The position numbers and the translations under genes are program-made. 64,000 bases of DNA, taken from assembly GCF_000182925.2 (NCBI RefSeq), contig NC_026506.1, positions 2,232,001 through 2,296,000 on the forward strand, written 5' to 3'. The notes under the pieces are model-generated. The model worked only from the letters and a program-made list of their open reading frames with translations, searched no databases and was not told the origin of the DNA. The DNA comes from Neurospora crassa OR74A. Taxonomy: Eukaryota > Ascomycota > Sordariomycetes > Sordariales > Sordariaceae. Below are positions 11,839-23,108 of the stretch, piece by piece. Numbering within the stretch: the stretch's first letter is position 1; each line of letters opens with the position of its first letter.

Positions 11839-11867
<29 letters not shown>
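11839..11867 (+). repeat. CA dinucleotide microsatellite
   Basis: About 14 tandem CA units in noncoding DNA between coq7 and the next gene. Confidence 0.9.
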
Positions 11868-11870
<3 letters not shown>

Positions 11871-12637
11871 CACAAAGGAGACAGGATCATCATATCATGT
11901 TCACTTGTCGTTGGGAAAAAAAGAAAAAAATTGAAAAAAAAAATTGAAAAAAAAACCCCCATCCCATGTTCACCATATCACACTCACACCCCTGGACACT
12001 CCGGACGTCGTTGGATAGTGGACACTAGGTACGAGTAGTACAGCGGCAACCAAGCCGAAGCCCTTGTCCGATTGGTTAACGATGGCCGTCTGCAAGCGCC
12101 GGGAGTTGTGAGTCTTTAAGGGTTTCTGGCCAATCAGGACCTGGATTGGCTAGCGTACCTGGATTGTTTCAGGGCCGCCAGGGGGAAAGGATCACAGTGA
12201 TGGGTTGGGAGTGGACGGCGCTAGTGCGGAGGCGGAATTGTTTGGGCGGACAGGGGCCATGGAGTTTTATGTGCTGGTACTATCTGGGCCTGACCTCTTT
12301 TCTGTGTTTTCTCTTCGTCAATGGACGTTGTTGTTGAATGAAATTGCCTATACACGTGAGACAGTGGAAGCAATGGCGGCGGTAAGGCGCAACGAGAACG
12401 GATACCTAAGTGAGGTCAAGTAATATCAAGACAGGCCGCTGGTCGCTGGATGATCACCTAGGTATGTAGTCGGGAAGGCGAGAAACCGTTCTTTGATGTA
12501 GTAATGGAAAGACAAAGTGCCGAATGCAACGGTCGGCGACTCGTTGATGGTGATATTTGAGTGAGACAGCATGACCATTGACCAGGTTCAACCAGGCACG
12601 CCCAGGCACAGTAAACGCAGGCGAACCTCGGCGTCAC

Positions 12638-12645
12638 ATAACGAC
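12638..12645 (+). repeat. Left target-site duplication (ATAACGAC)
   Basis: 8-bp direct repeat immediately outside the left TIR of the MITE, identical to the copy at 13152-13159. Confidence 0.85.
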
Positions 12646-13151
12646 AGACCCGGATAAATCGACTGTGTGCCCAGATATTTCGGCGGTGTGGGGCCATACA
12701 AACTGAGCACCAAGCCAAGCCAAGAAGCCAAGACCCTTGAACTTGGCAATTGGCATTAACTTTGCGCGTAGTCACCTACCCTTCCTCGCCTTCTATTAAC
12801 GACAACTTAGAGCAACTAATTGGTATTGACTTTGGAGCTCCCGTTGTATTACTCTTTGGCTCTAGGAGTAGTACTTTCCAACGGGCTGTCTCCGACCTTG
12901 GCCTCGCGTTTGTCTCTATGCATCCTTAGCTTCAAATGCCTCATTTCCACCACCATCTCTTAGTCCTTCGAATTCTATCTCCCTCATCTTGAGAAGCAAC
13001 TCAAGGCAAGCATCGCATTGTAAGAATGACCATAGCGAACGCTGGTGTAGTGTAGAGGTAGTTGAGCCGCTGGGATTCCATGACACCTCATTGGCTAGTT
13101 AGGTTCCACACCGCCGAAATATCTGGGCACACAGTCGATTTATCCGGGTCT
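12646..13151. mobile_element. Non-autonomous DNA transposon (MITE) with 46-bp TIRs and 8-bp TSD
   Basis: The first 46 bases (12646-12691, beginning AGACCCGGATAAATCG) and the last 46 (13106-13151) are exact reverse complements. They are flanked outside by an identical 8-bp direct repeat, ATAACGAC, at 12638-12645 and 13152-13159. That is the architecture of a cut-and-paste DNA transposon: terminal inverted repeats plus a target-site duplication. The 506-bp body has no ORF, so it is a MITE that would depend on a transposase supplied elsewhere. An 8-bp duplication suggests the hAT superfamily (P elements also make 8 bp), but the TIR start AGACC does not match the common hAT ending CAGGG, so the superfamily is left open. 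Perfect identity of both TIRs and both duplications suggests a young insertion. I saw no second copy in this window. Confidence 0.88.
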
Positions 13152-13159
13152 ATAACGAC
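13152..13159 (+). repeat. Right target-site duplication (ATAACGAC)
   Basis: 8-bp direct repeat immediately outside the right TIR of the MITE, identical to the copy at 12638-12645. Confidence 0.85.
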
Positions 13160-13838
13160 AGGTGAAGATTTCGTCCGCATTGAAAGATTGGGCATCGTCA
13201 GATCACAGTACCTTGCCTAGCGGGGAGAAGGGAGCGGGGGCATTGGGTCCTTTTAAGCATACACTAAGGTAGCTCCTCTAGGAGGCAACCACTCAAGGAA
13301 GCGGGAAGAAGAAGAGGGCCTAAGTCTACTCCATTAAGTACTGCTCACTGTCGAATCACGGTATCAACCATTAACATCGCACATATACCTCTTTTGGAAG
13401 TAGGAGTAGCCGCCGCGAGCCCACGAAGCAACACCGGCGTTTATACAAATTACATACCCACCTACCTACCAACCCCTACAACCACCTCTATTGCCTCCCA
13501 AACGCCCGCCTTTTTTTTTTTTTCCCTTTCTGGTCCTCCTCCTCTTTGATTGCGTTTCATATTTTTTATTCACTTTCCTCTTCCCACTGTCATATCATTC
13601 ATCACCCGACTTTGACAGTCGCGCGTCGCATTCCTATCGGTCTCGACTTTTCATTGCTTGCCGTGCAACGCAACTGAGAATAAAGAAAAATAAAGTGGTC
13701 TCACCTCAGTTCATATCGACCTTTTCGACATCAGACCGACATCTCATAATCACGTCACTACGAGGCCGGGCCTGGTTTGGAACAAGAGACAGCAGTGGCA
13801 GTTATATAAAGGGAGGGGAACCCCCAGCAACTGCAGTC

Positions 13839-14376
13839 ATGTCGTCAGACGCCAACTACGAGCCGGATGCGAACCCAGGAAGCGTCGGTGCTGGTCCAGA
13901 CATGGGAGACAGTGGAAGTATCGCCGGTGCGGCCGGGACGTCATCAAACGACGTCGGGCTATCTCAAGGTGGTCTGATCGCCATCATTGTGGTTGTTTGT
14001 GTCGTCACCATCTTCGGTGGTAAGTCTTTCTCGCCCATCAGCAATACTGCACTGACCGGACATGATATTGACCCTCCCTCCAACAGTCGGTAGCGCAGTT
14101 CTCTTCTTCCTGGCAAAGAAAAATGAGTGGAAGGTCAGGGAGACCATTCGAAAGTCGGCAAAGAGGGTCGTCACGGCTTTGACCCCACGACGCAGCGAGT
14201 TCCCCAGATCGGTCAAGGGATCTTTCCGATCAACCAGATCCCAACATAAAGGCCGTGTAAGGATCGATGATGTGCCACCCACCCCGCGCATCAAACCCGA
14301 GCATCTGGATTTGGAAAAGGGCATGGGGAAGCCGGAGAAGTCAGGAAAGACACGCATCAACTTCAGTCGGAAGTGA
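13839..14376 (+). CDS. Small single-pass membrane protein, function unknown (2 exons)
   Basis: Exons 13839-14019 and 14087-14376 join in frame (donor GTAAGT, acceptor CAACAG) to give 156 residues. The N-terminal 45 residues are Gly/Ser/Asp-rich with no cleavable signal peptide. One hydrophobic segment at about 45-70 (GGLIAIIVVVCVVTIFGVGS, then AVLFF) is the only membrane span. The intron falls inside its codons. The C-terminal ~85 residues are strongly basic (KKNEWKVRETIRKSAKRV, several Arg-rich blocks), so by the positive-inside rule the C-terminus is probably cytosolic. The layout recalls fungal Wsc/Mid2-type sensors in having an outside tail, one span and a basic juxtamembrane region, but there is no WSC domain and the outer part is far too short. 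I do not recognise the family. A TATATAAA at 13803-13810 lies only 29 bp before the ATG. Confidence 0.75.
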
Positions 14377-14646
14377 GCCGGTGTGGCGCAAGAGAAAATC
14401 AGACAGCACGAGTTGAGATATAATGAACCATTTGATGACGAAAATGGCAAGCTTGGGGTATATTTTGGGTATCGCTGGTCGCGCGAGCCTATTGCTTTGC
14501 GACTCGTATTCGGAAAGAAATGTGTGCCGTGGACGGCAATGATGTTCTTGGCCGGTTCACCACGGCCTGGAGGAGTTGACATGAAAGATACCATGACTTT
14601 TTCACATGTATAGTATATAGGGTTGGACCAATAAGCTTCTGGCGTT

Positions 14647-16644
14647 TTACAGTCGTCTAAAGGTGTTCGTGCTTGCACTTCGCCTCCCATCATGTCTCTT
14701 CCGTGTTGGTGCAGCCTCGGGTTCAGCCTGCTTCTTCTTCTTGGACTCGGGCACGAACGTAATCTTCTGCTCTCCGACCACGTCCGTTCGGGTCTTAGTG
14801 ACGCGCCCGGTCCTTGGAGCTCTTTGGCCGAATGCCGTATCCTTCGCCTTGCCGCCCGCAATCTTGGACGACGAGACCTGCATGACCACGTCATCCTTGC
14901 TCTTCTTGCTCTTCTTTTTCTTGCTTTCGACCTCGCTTTCCGGATCGCTCTCATCGTCACTGTTGCTGGTAACTGAAGAGTCGTCCTTGACATGCTGTAC
15001 TGCGACATCTTGTCCGCCAACCTGGGTGCTGGGGTTGAGGGCTCTGAACTCCCTGGACGTCTCATCGACCTTGAACTCCTCATCCTCGAACAGCTTGCCG
15101 AAACGAGAATCGCCCAAGACGCCAGCGGCAATCTTCTTCTTGTCGGAACGATCAACAATCTTGTCAACCAGCTTCTGGTTGACCTTGACCTTCTTGACAC
15201 CTCTGATACGGCTCTCGCGAGCCTTCTCAACCTTCTCCTTGACGCGCTTGGCCCGCTCCTCTTCCCAGACATACGGATTGGCAATGAGACGAGCCTGGTC
15301 GTACAACTTGGAATGTACAAAGTAACCGTGCATATAAGGACGCAACAGGTTGGTCTTGCCAACCAAGTGAGCCAAGCTGAGCTGCTTGAGTTCGGGTATC
15401 GTAAGGAACTTGTAGTTGTCGTATGTGTCGACACGCTTCTCGTTCTCCATTTCGTGGACCATGTTGTCGAGGAAATGGCACCACCTGGGAGCCAGGCCAA
15501 GGTTGGGAATAAAGAAACTGTGCATCTGCTTGCCCTCGTTTGCCGTCAATAGCATGCCGGAATCGGGGACATGCGCCACATGATTAATGTCAACGGTCGG
15601 CTCGATTGAGGTCCAGAGGTCGCCACTCTGTTCGTCCCAGAGCTTGATGATTCTCTTATCGGCCGTGAGAAGCTTCTTTTCCTCGGTAGGAGTCGTCAAG
15701 TGGATGATGTTCTTGATGGGAAGACCCATGCCCTGGTCCTTCCGCATAAGCGGGCGAGGGTTTCTCAGATCGAAAACTTGAACAATACCCGTGCCTGTTC
15801 CGAGCGCAAGAGAGAGACCGTCTCTGCTGTAATCCAACGCAGTGATTTCGCCCTCTTGGCCGCCCAATACAGCAACGCGGTTCCTGCTACGGGGATCGTA
15901 GAACTCGACTGTGCCGACGGTCGTTCCGAAGGCGCAAAGACCGTGTGTGGACTCGGCGACGGCCGCGACATTAACAGCTCCGACGTTGATGCTTCCCTGA
16001 AGACCAGCACCGGGCTCATCTTCACCCACATCCACCTGCCATGGCCTCAGGAACTGGCCGCGCTCCAGATCGAGGCGGAAAACCTCGCCCATACCAGAAC
16101 CATCCGCACTCAAACCGACAGAGGGAATGAGCACTTCTGTACTTTGACGGAGATATGCAAGGTCTCTGCCGAAGCGCGGGAGTCTGACTTCGTAGTGACA
16201 TCCCATGGGGGTATGGAATTCGATCGAACGGTCGGATTGGAGGTGTACGCTCTTGGTGTAATCTTGGCTGAGCATAATGAAGGTGGTGTTTTCGGATTTG
16301 GTGTGGCGAGCGAAAGACAGCGACAGTTCCTGTGTGTTGTGGACGTGGAACTGGGGCTTGTAGGTACCGGAGCTCATGATCCAGTTGCCATCTTCACTGA
16401 CACGGACGCAGTTGCTGGCCTCCTCGAAGTCGAAGTTCTGGAGGAGCTCGAAGTTGTTGAGTTCTTCGGGCTCGTACTTGGCCGATCTCTTTCTGCGGCG
16501 GGCAAGCCATTCTGGAAGGGGTCTCGCAGTCGACGGCCCAGATACGGTGTATCTGCGATGATGGTTAGCATTTCACAGCGGATCTCTCTTTTCCAATGGC
16601 AAATAGACGTACACTGGCACCGCGCCGGGATTTGTCAATTTCAT
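14647..16644 (-). CDS. enp2: Ribosome biogenesis WD40 protein Enp2/NOL10 (2 exons)
   Basis: Nucleolar protein of the small-subunit processome, needed for 18S rRNA maturation. A 32-nt first exon (16613-16644) encodes MKLTNPGAVP plus two bases of a Val codon. It is spliced with a GTACGT donor and GCAG acceptor to exon 14647-16552, giving 645 residues. The joined N-terminus (VPVYTVSGPS, then LPEWLARRRKRSAKY) is characteristic of Enp2/NOL10. A WD40 propeller covers about 60-370. A NUC153-type motif follows at about 480-515 (DSRFGKLFEDEEFKVDE). The C-terminal ~110 residues are acidic/Lys-rich nucleolar-type sequence (ESKKKKSKKSKDD). The short first exon was chosen over the internal Met at 16377 because it restores the conserved N-terminus. 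The gene is divergent from med13. Confidence 0.94.
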
Positions 16645-17765
16645 GATGGGTGGTTTTGTTGGTGATGAGGGATGGGGCAAGGATGGAAGATGTTGAGAAA
16701 GCAGAGAAAGCTTCAACTGCTACTATCTGCTGAATGGGAAGTTTTGGAGAACAACCCTAACCCGTATCTGAACTTTTTGCGGCAGAAAATCTGCAAAAAG
16801 TTCAGAGAAGTGCCATGGTCGCCAAATAAGGAAGGCGGAGAGCCACCGGCGATAAAGCGAAAGGTAGTAGGGCGATAAGGCGGCTTGAAGAGGAAGCGGG
16901 ACGGGAGGACTGCCCGTGGTGGACCTTTGAATTCTGGTAGGCGGGCGTCGCCGTCAGCAGGTCATTGCAGTACCTAGGCCGGGTGCCTCTAGGTAGGTGA
17001 GGTGGCAGGCCTGGATTGTGCTTGGCAGCAGGGTCCTTTCAGCTGTGGATACCTCTAGAGGTAGTGTGGGTCCTCCCCCGTCGCTGATCCGAACCTAACT
17101 GCCTGCGTGGCTGTTCGCCTGTCGCATCGGCGGGCAGGGCATCCCGCCGACCTGGAACCCAACTGACTGCAATGGACTTTACTGGACCGAATTCCTTTTG
17201 ATTCGAGTCGGCCACCTCGATGGCGGCTGTGAAGTCACGATTACTGCCCGCCGTCACCGTATTCGTTACTACCACCGGACCGCCAACTACCTACCTACCT
17301 GAACCGATGTCCACCATCCTTCAGTCCCACGACACTAACCTACAGTAATATCGCATCCCGTCATCCCATCGCATCCCCCTCCCGCCTTACAGCTCCTCAC
17401 TCCGTCCCATCTCCCAGGTCCCGAACCCGCAAATGACCTCGTGGGCGCATGGTCGGTGATCCGCGACGGTTCGCGCTGTATGGACAGGGGCCTTGCTGCC
17501 ATGGAGTCCAGCATCCCAACGACGTACAGCTCAAGACAACTACCGAGTTCATCATCCATGCTGTTTGAAGTTCGGCTTCCACAGCTTCCACTTCTGAGCG
17601 TCGCCACAGTAGACTTTCATCCCAACACGCCATCACACCGTCCCTCAGGCCGCCGTCGCCGGCCTACATGCGCCCTCATCCCACTCCGCTAACACGCCTT
17701 CGCGCCCGGTGCATGGTCACTACGACTTCTGCGACTCCGCCTCCAAAGGCATCTCTATTTCAGAT
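16645..17765. promoter_or_regulatory. Divergent upstream region enp2 / med13
   Basis: 1.1 kb between two divergent start codons. It holds a short TACC/CCTA tetranucleotide run at about 17287-17300 and no convincing ORF. The med13 side from ~17300 is C-rich, as in a Neurospora 5' UTR. Confidence 0.5.
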
Positions 17766-20700
17766 ATGGACACTGGCGACTATGATACCAATACCTTGCT
17801 AATTGTATGCTGGCCTGTCCCGTCCTCGGACCACCGCCTCCCACTCCCCCCCCCTAACTCACGCGTCTCTCCTGCAGAATAATCTTTCCGCCATTTCTTT
17901 TCGCGTTTACGAACCCGTTGCCGCCAACACAGCCTCTTACACCTTCCAGCCACAAGTCGTCGAGGATGCCTTGCGCCGGGATGGCCACCTCGTCCACGTC
18001 GATACCACCCGGCGATGTATATGGGTCTTTTACTTGACAACCAAGGATGGCTCCATGTTGGGACCCGAGGAGCGAGGGCTCACCGCCAAGATGGAGGTCT
18101 GCGGTTACTCGTTAGGCTTGTCTGGAGAAGGCGGCTTTGAACCCAGTAGCTTGTTCAGAAGCAGACAGCTTGGGACAAACTCTCTCAACACTCCAAACAG
18201 CTCGTCCTCTGCCGGTTCCGTTGTTGACGCTGCATTCCGGAATCCGCAGGCCTCTGCCTTTCCTACCGCAGCAGGTGTCATGCCCGGCGCTCCAGTTATG
18301 GATAACAAGGGCGCGTCGCACATACTTTCGGACTCGGATCGCTTCGCCCATGTGCCATTAAAGGAAAAATACGACTTCTTCATTACTGCGACCCTGGCAT
18401 CTCTGTCCTCTTCGTTGTGCCACACGATAGGAGCCATTCCGCTGGACCATAGGTCGATATTGCTCCCCTCTCAAGCATACTACTTGGATGAGTTCATCCT
18501 AGGCCCGAAGCCGCAAAGCTGTGCCCTTGGTACTTTTCGCGTCTATCTTACATCGACCGGGACACTCGTCATTTCTCTTTCCGTCTCTTTGCTTGAGGGA
18601 TTGGCATCTTTTGCGGAGCTGGCGCGGTCAAACATGCTCCCATCAAACCCAGTGGTGCTTGCTGCTCCTCTTGGAGCATTCGGTTTCATGCTGAACCCAG
18701 TGGATGGGGACATGTATGGACTTGATAGCGGCTATGGCCATTCGCCAGACACCCAAATCAGTCGTCTAAAGCCGGATCCAACCGATAGGCTCTCACAATG
18801 GAAGGCAACGTGTTGCAAAGTACTCCAAATGCGTGGTATATCGCCTTCGCTGATCAATGGCTGCTCCTGGTTCAATGTTCACTTCCTGCAGCGAAAACCA
18901 TACGAACACAGGCAAGACGCCAAGAGACCTCCTTTGACGAACCCACCTCAGATCGCGGCTTGGCCATCGGTGCTTTGCTTTAGAAAACCGAGGATCGATG
19001 CTGGCGCTGATAGCCGTTCATCCAAGGCACTGGTGGCGAGCGCATCCGAATCGCTAGATCCGGTAGATGACGCGAGGCAATGGTGCCAAGGATTTCCTGA
19101 GCGAGAAGAGACGATCGCAAAGCGAAAGAAGGAAAGAGACGAGAGGGAGGCGCTAGCAGCCGTGTCTCGCAGTATTGCTGACGCTGATTCAAAGAACAAC
19201 CAGATTAGTGCTGCGTCGCCTATGGCGTTGCGCCGGCCGAGCAACGGTGGGGCCATAGCCGCTTCCAGTGCAATGTACCCGACACCTCCGGATGGAATTC
19301 AACCATTAGGCATGGCTGCCTCTGCCGAGACAGGCTTCGCTGCCAGTCCTGCAAACCAGCCCCAGCATAACGCGATGGCTGGCATAGATACTGTGATGAA
19401 GAACAACGCCCCCCATACGGAGAACTTTGGCAATGGCTGGGAAGGCGGCGACAACAAGCGGGAGCAGCAGGCTGGGAATCTATTGGAGGGTGACAATATG
19501 TTCGGCGATCTCGGGGAAGACATGTTCGAAGGCAACGAGCTTACCGATGCTGATTTCAACTTTTTCGACGAACAACTCAACGAACAGACCGAGGGTGTCG
19601 AGATGAATTTCAGTGCAATATCAGGACTGGGAACGACAACGGATTTGTCCGCTGATGCGGGTCAACCAACTAACTCAGCTCCCCAGACTAACAACAGAGT
19701 GGAAGATTACAAGACGATTCCGCAGCCAGCGCCTCCAGAATTCACCAAACCCGAGCTTAAACACGCACGCAGTACCCTCGCTGAAGGAAGTCGACAACAA
19801 GCAAATCAAGAGAGCTTCAATCGTAATTCCACGATAGGGATCAAAAGACCGCACAGCCCCTTTAACCGAGAGACTGTGTACAAGCGAATCAAGGCCTCAC
19901 TTCTGTCGCCTCCGAAACCACGATCTCCTACTACAGCACTTTCTCAGCGACGAAAGAGCGAATTCGACAAGGTTGATTTCGACCCTTCACTATCCCTGGT
20001 CAACAAAAAGTACACCGAGAACGGCCCCTTCAATTACATGATTCCGGCCGTGCAAGAAATGCAAAAAACGCGATTAGAACTGCAAAATCCTCTATTGACG
20101 AGAGTCGAAAAACCTCCCAAGGAACCTCCAAGTAACTTTGGGGCTCTTCTAGCGAGGATAGCTCACGGGATTGGCGGTAGCTTGACAGGCCGCGACGAAG
20201 TTGCGTCAGAGACGGATGACTCTAGTTGGGCGTCTGATCCAGACGACTTGAGCGACGAGAGCAACTACGCACCCTCTCTCGCCAAGTCAGGAATTTCAAG
20301 GCGACGTCTGGACGACGATGTCCTCTCAACTGCTGCTTCTTTCAAAGACCTCGAAAGTGCTGTGGCAGATACACCTGCATATGGGTCGATTGATTTGGTT
20401 CGGTTATCTCACCCCGAGGTGCCCGAGTTTTCTATCGCCAAATATTTTGCAGATCCAGAGCCGGCACGGCTCCAGGTTTCTTTTTCTGATACGAATTTCA
20501 TTACCATTGCTCAAATCCTTACCGAGCAAGTGGCGACCGGTTCGCTACAGATCGCTCCCAGAATCTTGAGCCGGAAGCCCCAGGATGTGCGCAGAACGTT
20601 GGCCAAAGCAGTGCGGTACTCCATGCAAGGGCTACGAAAGGCCCTGCCACGGTCACTAGCCGATGCGATTGAGTGTTCGCTCAAGCCATACGCAGATGTA

Positions 20701-22467
20701 CAAGATGTGCCTTTGGTAGCACTGGCGCAGCCACAACGTATTCAAGCTAAGCCGATGGGTTCAGAAATGTCAACTCGAAACATCTACCCGATACCAACAC
20801 CCCATATAGAAATCCGCCGCTATGAAACTCCCTTCTCGATGCTGCCAACAGCCATCAGTTTCTGGGAAAGTTTAGGCCTTAGTCCGGCAAAAGGCGCCAA
20901 GGATATTGTATCAGTTTGCTTGTTCCCTAACGTTGACGGCTTACGGGATAGCGCTTCTGCCTTTTTGCAGCGGATACGCAGTGTTTACGAATCCCTGAAG
21001 TTAGGGACGTTTGATATCCTCCCTACTGTCCCGGATCTCGAGGATGGGCTTCTATCATACTTCGCGACCCAACAACCAGCTGTTCGTGATGAATGGGCTG
21101 TGTCGCCGTTCAATGGGCCCATGAGTTGCCTCGCAAATGCACTAAAGAGTGTCCAGATGACGGAAAAGAACTACGTTGTCTTCTTTGTCTACCCAGATGA
21201 TAGGCCAAATTCGGTCGTGGAATCATGCGCCGCCTTCCACGATCTCTACGAGCGCTACAAGCAGTGTATGGCAGACATCGGGAAGCCGGTCACGAGTGAG
21301 CTGGTCCTTCAGCTGGTTCCGCTTGACTGCATTGCGTCGGACACAACTGTGACGGTGATGTCTCCCGTCGATTACATGAAGCTGTGTCTTGAAACATACG
21401 ATCGCTGCACGCTCTTTGGTGGGCCTATGCCAGCGCCCGCCATCGTTTTAGAGCCACAGGTTCTGCGAACGATCGACTTCAAGCTCAACACAAACCCGTC
21501 CCCGAATTTGCTCCAGGAGAACTCATGTATGCACGTTGCTTACGCGCAAAGCGTGGACGAGCGGTGGATTACTGCCGCCTGGACGGATTATCGAGGAACG
21601 AGGCAGATGACCACATCATATTGTCTCGGTCGGAGAGACAGGCCGCTCACCAGGTCTATAACCGAGATCATACAGCAGATATGGGAGGCCACCATGGACC
21701 ATATTCACTTCGCACGGGTGCATTGGCGGGTCGTTGTCACCAAATGCAGCCCTATGGAACAGCAAGAGATCGAGTACTGGGCTAGCTTGCAACAATCCGA
21801 AACTTATGCGAACGTTAGCCTAACGCTTCTAACAGTCGACACCAACCCGTCGCTACAACTCATCCCGCCAGCGCAAAGAATACAGATCCCATCAGCTGCT
21901 CTTTCGTCAAACAGCCCCGCTTCCACACCCCAAGCCTCCGTTCTCTCACCCGACCAAAGCGGCCTGGGTCCACCAACCCCGATCGGGACCGGCTCGAGCA
22001 ATAGCGCCAACGCCGCCACCGACAACAACAACAACAGCAACAACAACAACAACACCACCACCACCACTACCACCACCACCGACACTGACGCCGACTCAAC
22101 GCTCGTCGACCAACTAGACATGACCTGGGCCGTCATTGCCGCCCACCGCCTCAACAACTCGACATCGCTCACCGAACTCAACCAGGCCCTCGCCAGCGGC
22201 TATCTCGTCAAGAGGGGCGGCCCAAAACTGGAGGACGTGCCCGTGACGATGGAGGTGAACGTGATCCACTGCGAGGGTATCAACATTCCGCAGCCGCATC
22301 AGTATCCGAGGGTGTACGAGCAGCTACTCAGGGAAATGTTGTCGCACTTTCGGGGGCTGGGGACGCTGGCGAGGGCGAGGGGTGTGGTGGATCGGGAGAC
22401 GGATGTCAGGCCGTGGCACGTAGCGGTGGCGGAGAAGGCGGTTAGGGCGCTTTATCTGTTGATGTAA
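17766..22467 (+). CDS. med13: Mediator complex subunit 13 (Ssn2/Srb9), 2 exons
   Basis: Largest subunit of the CDK8 kinase module, which reversibly joins core Mediator and mostly represses RNA polymerase II transcription. A 39-nt first exon (17766-17804, MDTGDYDTNTLLI) is joined through a 73-bp intron (GTATGC..CTGCAG) to 17878-22467, giving 1542 residues. The N-terminus after joining (LLINNLSAISFRVYE) fits the conserved Med13 N-terminal domain. The C-terminal Med13 domain covers about 930-1540. The middle, ~400-930, is disordered and carries basic and acidic patches. An Asn/Thr repeat tract sits at about 1394-1416 inside the C-terminal domain, encoded by AAC and ACC/ACT triplets. The open frame continues upstream of exon 2 through the intron, but that reading lacks an ATG and the conserved start. 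Confidence 0.92.
22022..22080 (+). repeat. AAC/ACC trinucleotide tract inside med13
   Basis: Triplet repeats encoding poly-Asn followed by poly-Thr. They are a likely site of length variation between strains, and in frame so tolerated. Confidence 0.85.
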
Positions 22468-23108
22468 GATGTTTGGTTTGTTTGGCGGATGGGTGTGAGA
22501 GTGAAATTATTGAAAAGAATGGAGGGTGGAAAATGGCTGTCTTTTCGTAGGATACATTTGAATGTGTGGAGCTACGTTTGTGTACAAGGCATTGAGAATA
22601 GCAAGTCATATCCACGATAGCAGGTTGTCGTGGACGGGCGCATTTTAGAGGTTTTCCATGTTCGATTTATGGATAAGGTCGAAAGCGTATGGAGAAGAAT
22701 TAGGTACATAGCAATTGTTGCAAAGCATTTCATTATGAATCCCCTTTGCGTTACTAGTCTTGTTGGTTGTGAGCAAGTCTCGATCAACAACTGCCTTGAA
22801 CACGGTTTGATGTTCGCCCATGGCCGGTAGGCGATGCTGAAGATTCATGCTCTTACTGAGGAAAAGCGCAACGTACCTAGATATCACATGGGTGGGAACG
22901 TAAGGTTCGTTATAATATATCAACCAAAGGATATCTATGCCGCTATCTATTACACAACGCTAAGTCCACGCGCGTTTTTCCCAATCCTGAAAAGCCCTCC
23001 CATGTCTATAGCCCAATTCATGTCCCATCCCTATCATGGCAAATATCTCATGAAAGTCTTGTGCCTTTCCCCCCCCACCTTGCCACCTTCAAAACCCACA
23101 TCACACAC
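22468..23108. other. Convergent intergenic region (med13 and mtap 3' ends)
   Basis: 641 bp with no credible gene, containing the 3' ends of two convergent genes. A C-rich run lies at about 23071-23085, just outside the mtap stop. Confidence 0.6.

Larger units (their letters stand above)
10584..13838. other. Gene-poor 3.2 kb intergenic region
   Basis: No ORF here looks coding on either strand. What can be seen: a 47-T homopolymer at 11145-11191, a CA dinucleotide run at about 11839-11867, A-rich runs at about 11916-11955, a 506-bp inverted-repeat element at 12646-13151 (listed separately), and a T/pyrimidine-rich stretch at 13500-13600. The last ~500 bp probably contain the promoter of the membrane-protein gene at 13839. 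Confidence 0.6.

Noticed and set aside
13959-15500. 513-codon open frame on the minus strand
   Set aside because: Overlaps enp2 in another frame and runs into the neighbouring gene; Ser/Arg-rich composition with no conserved motif.
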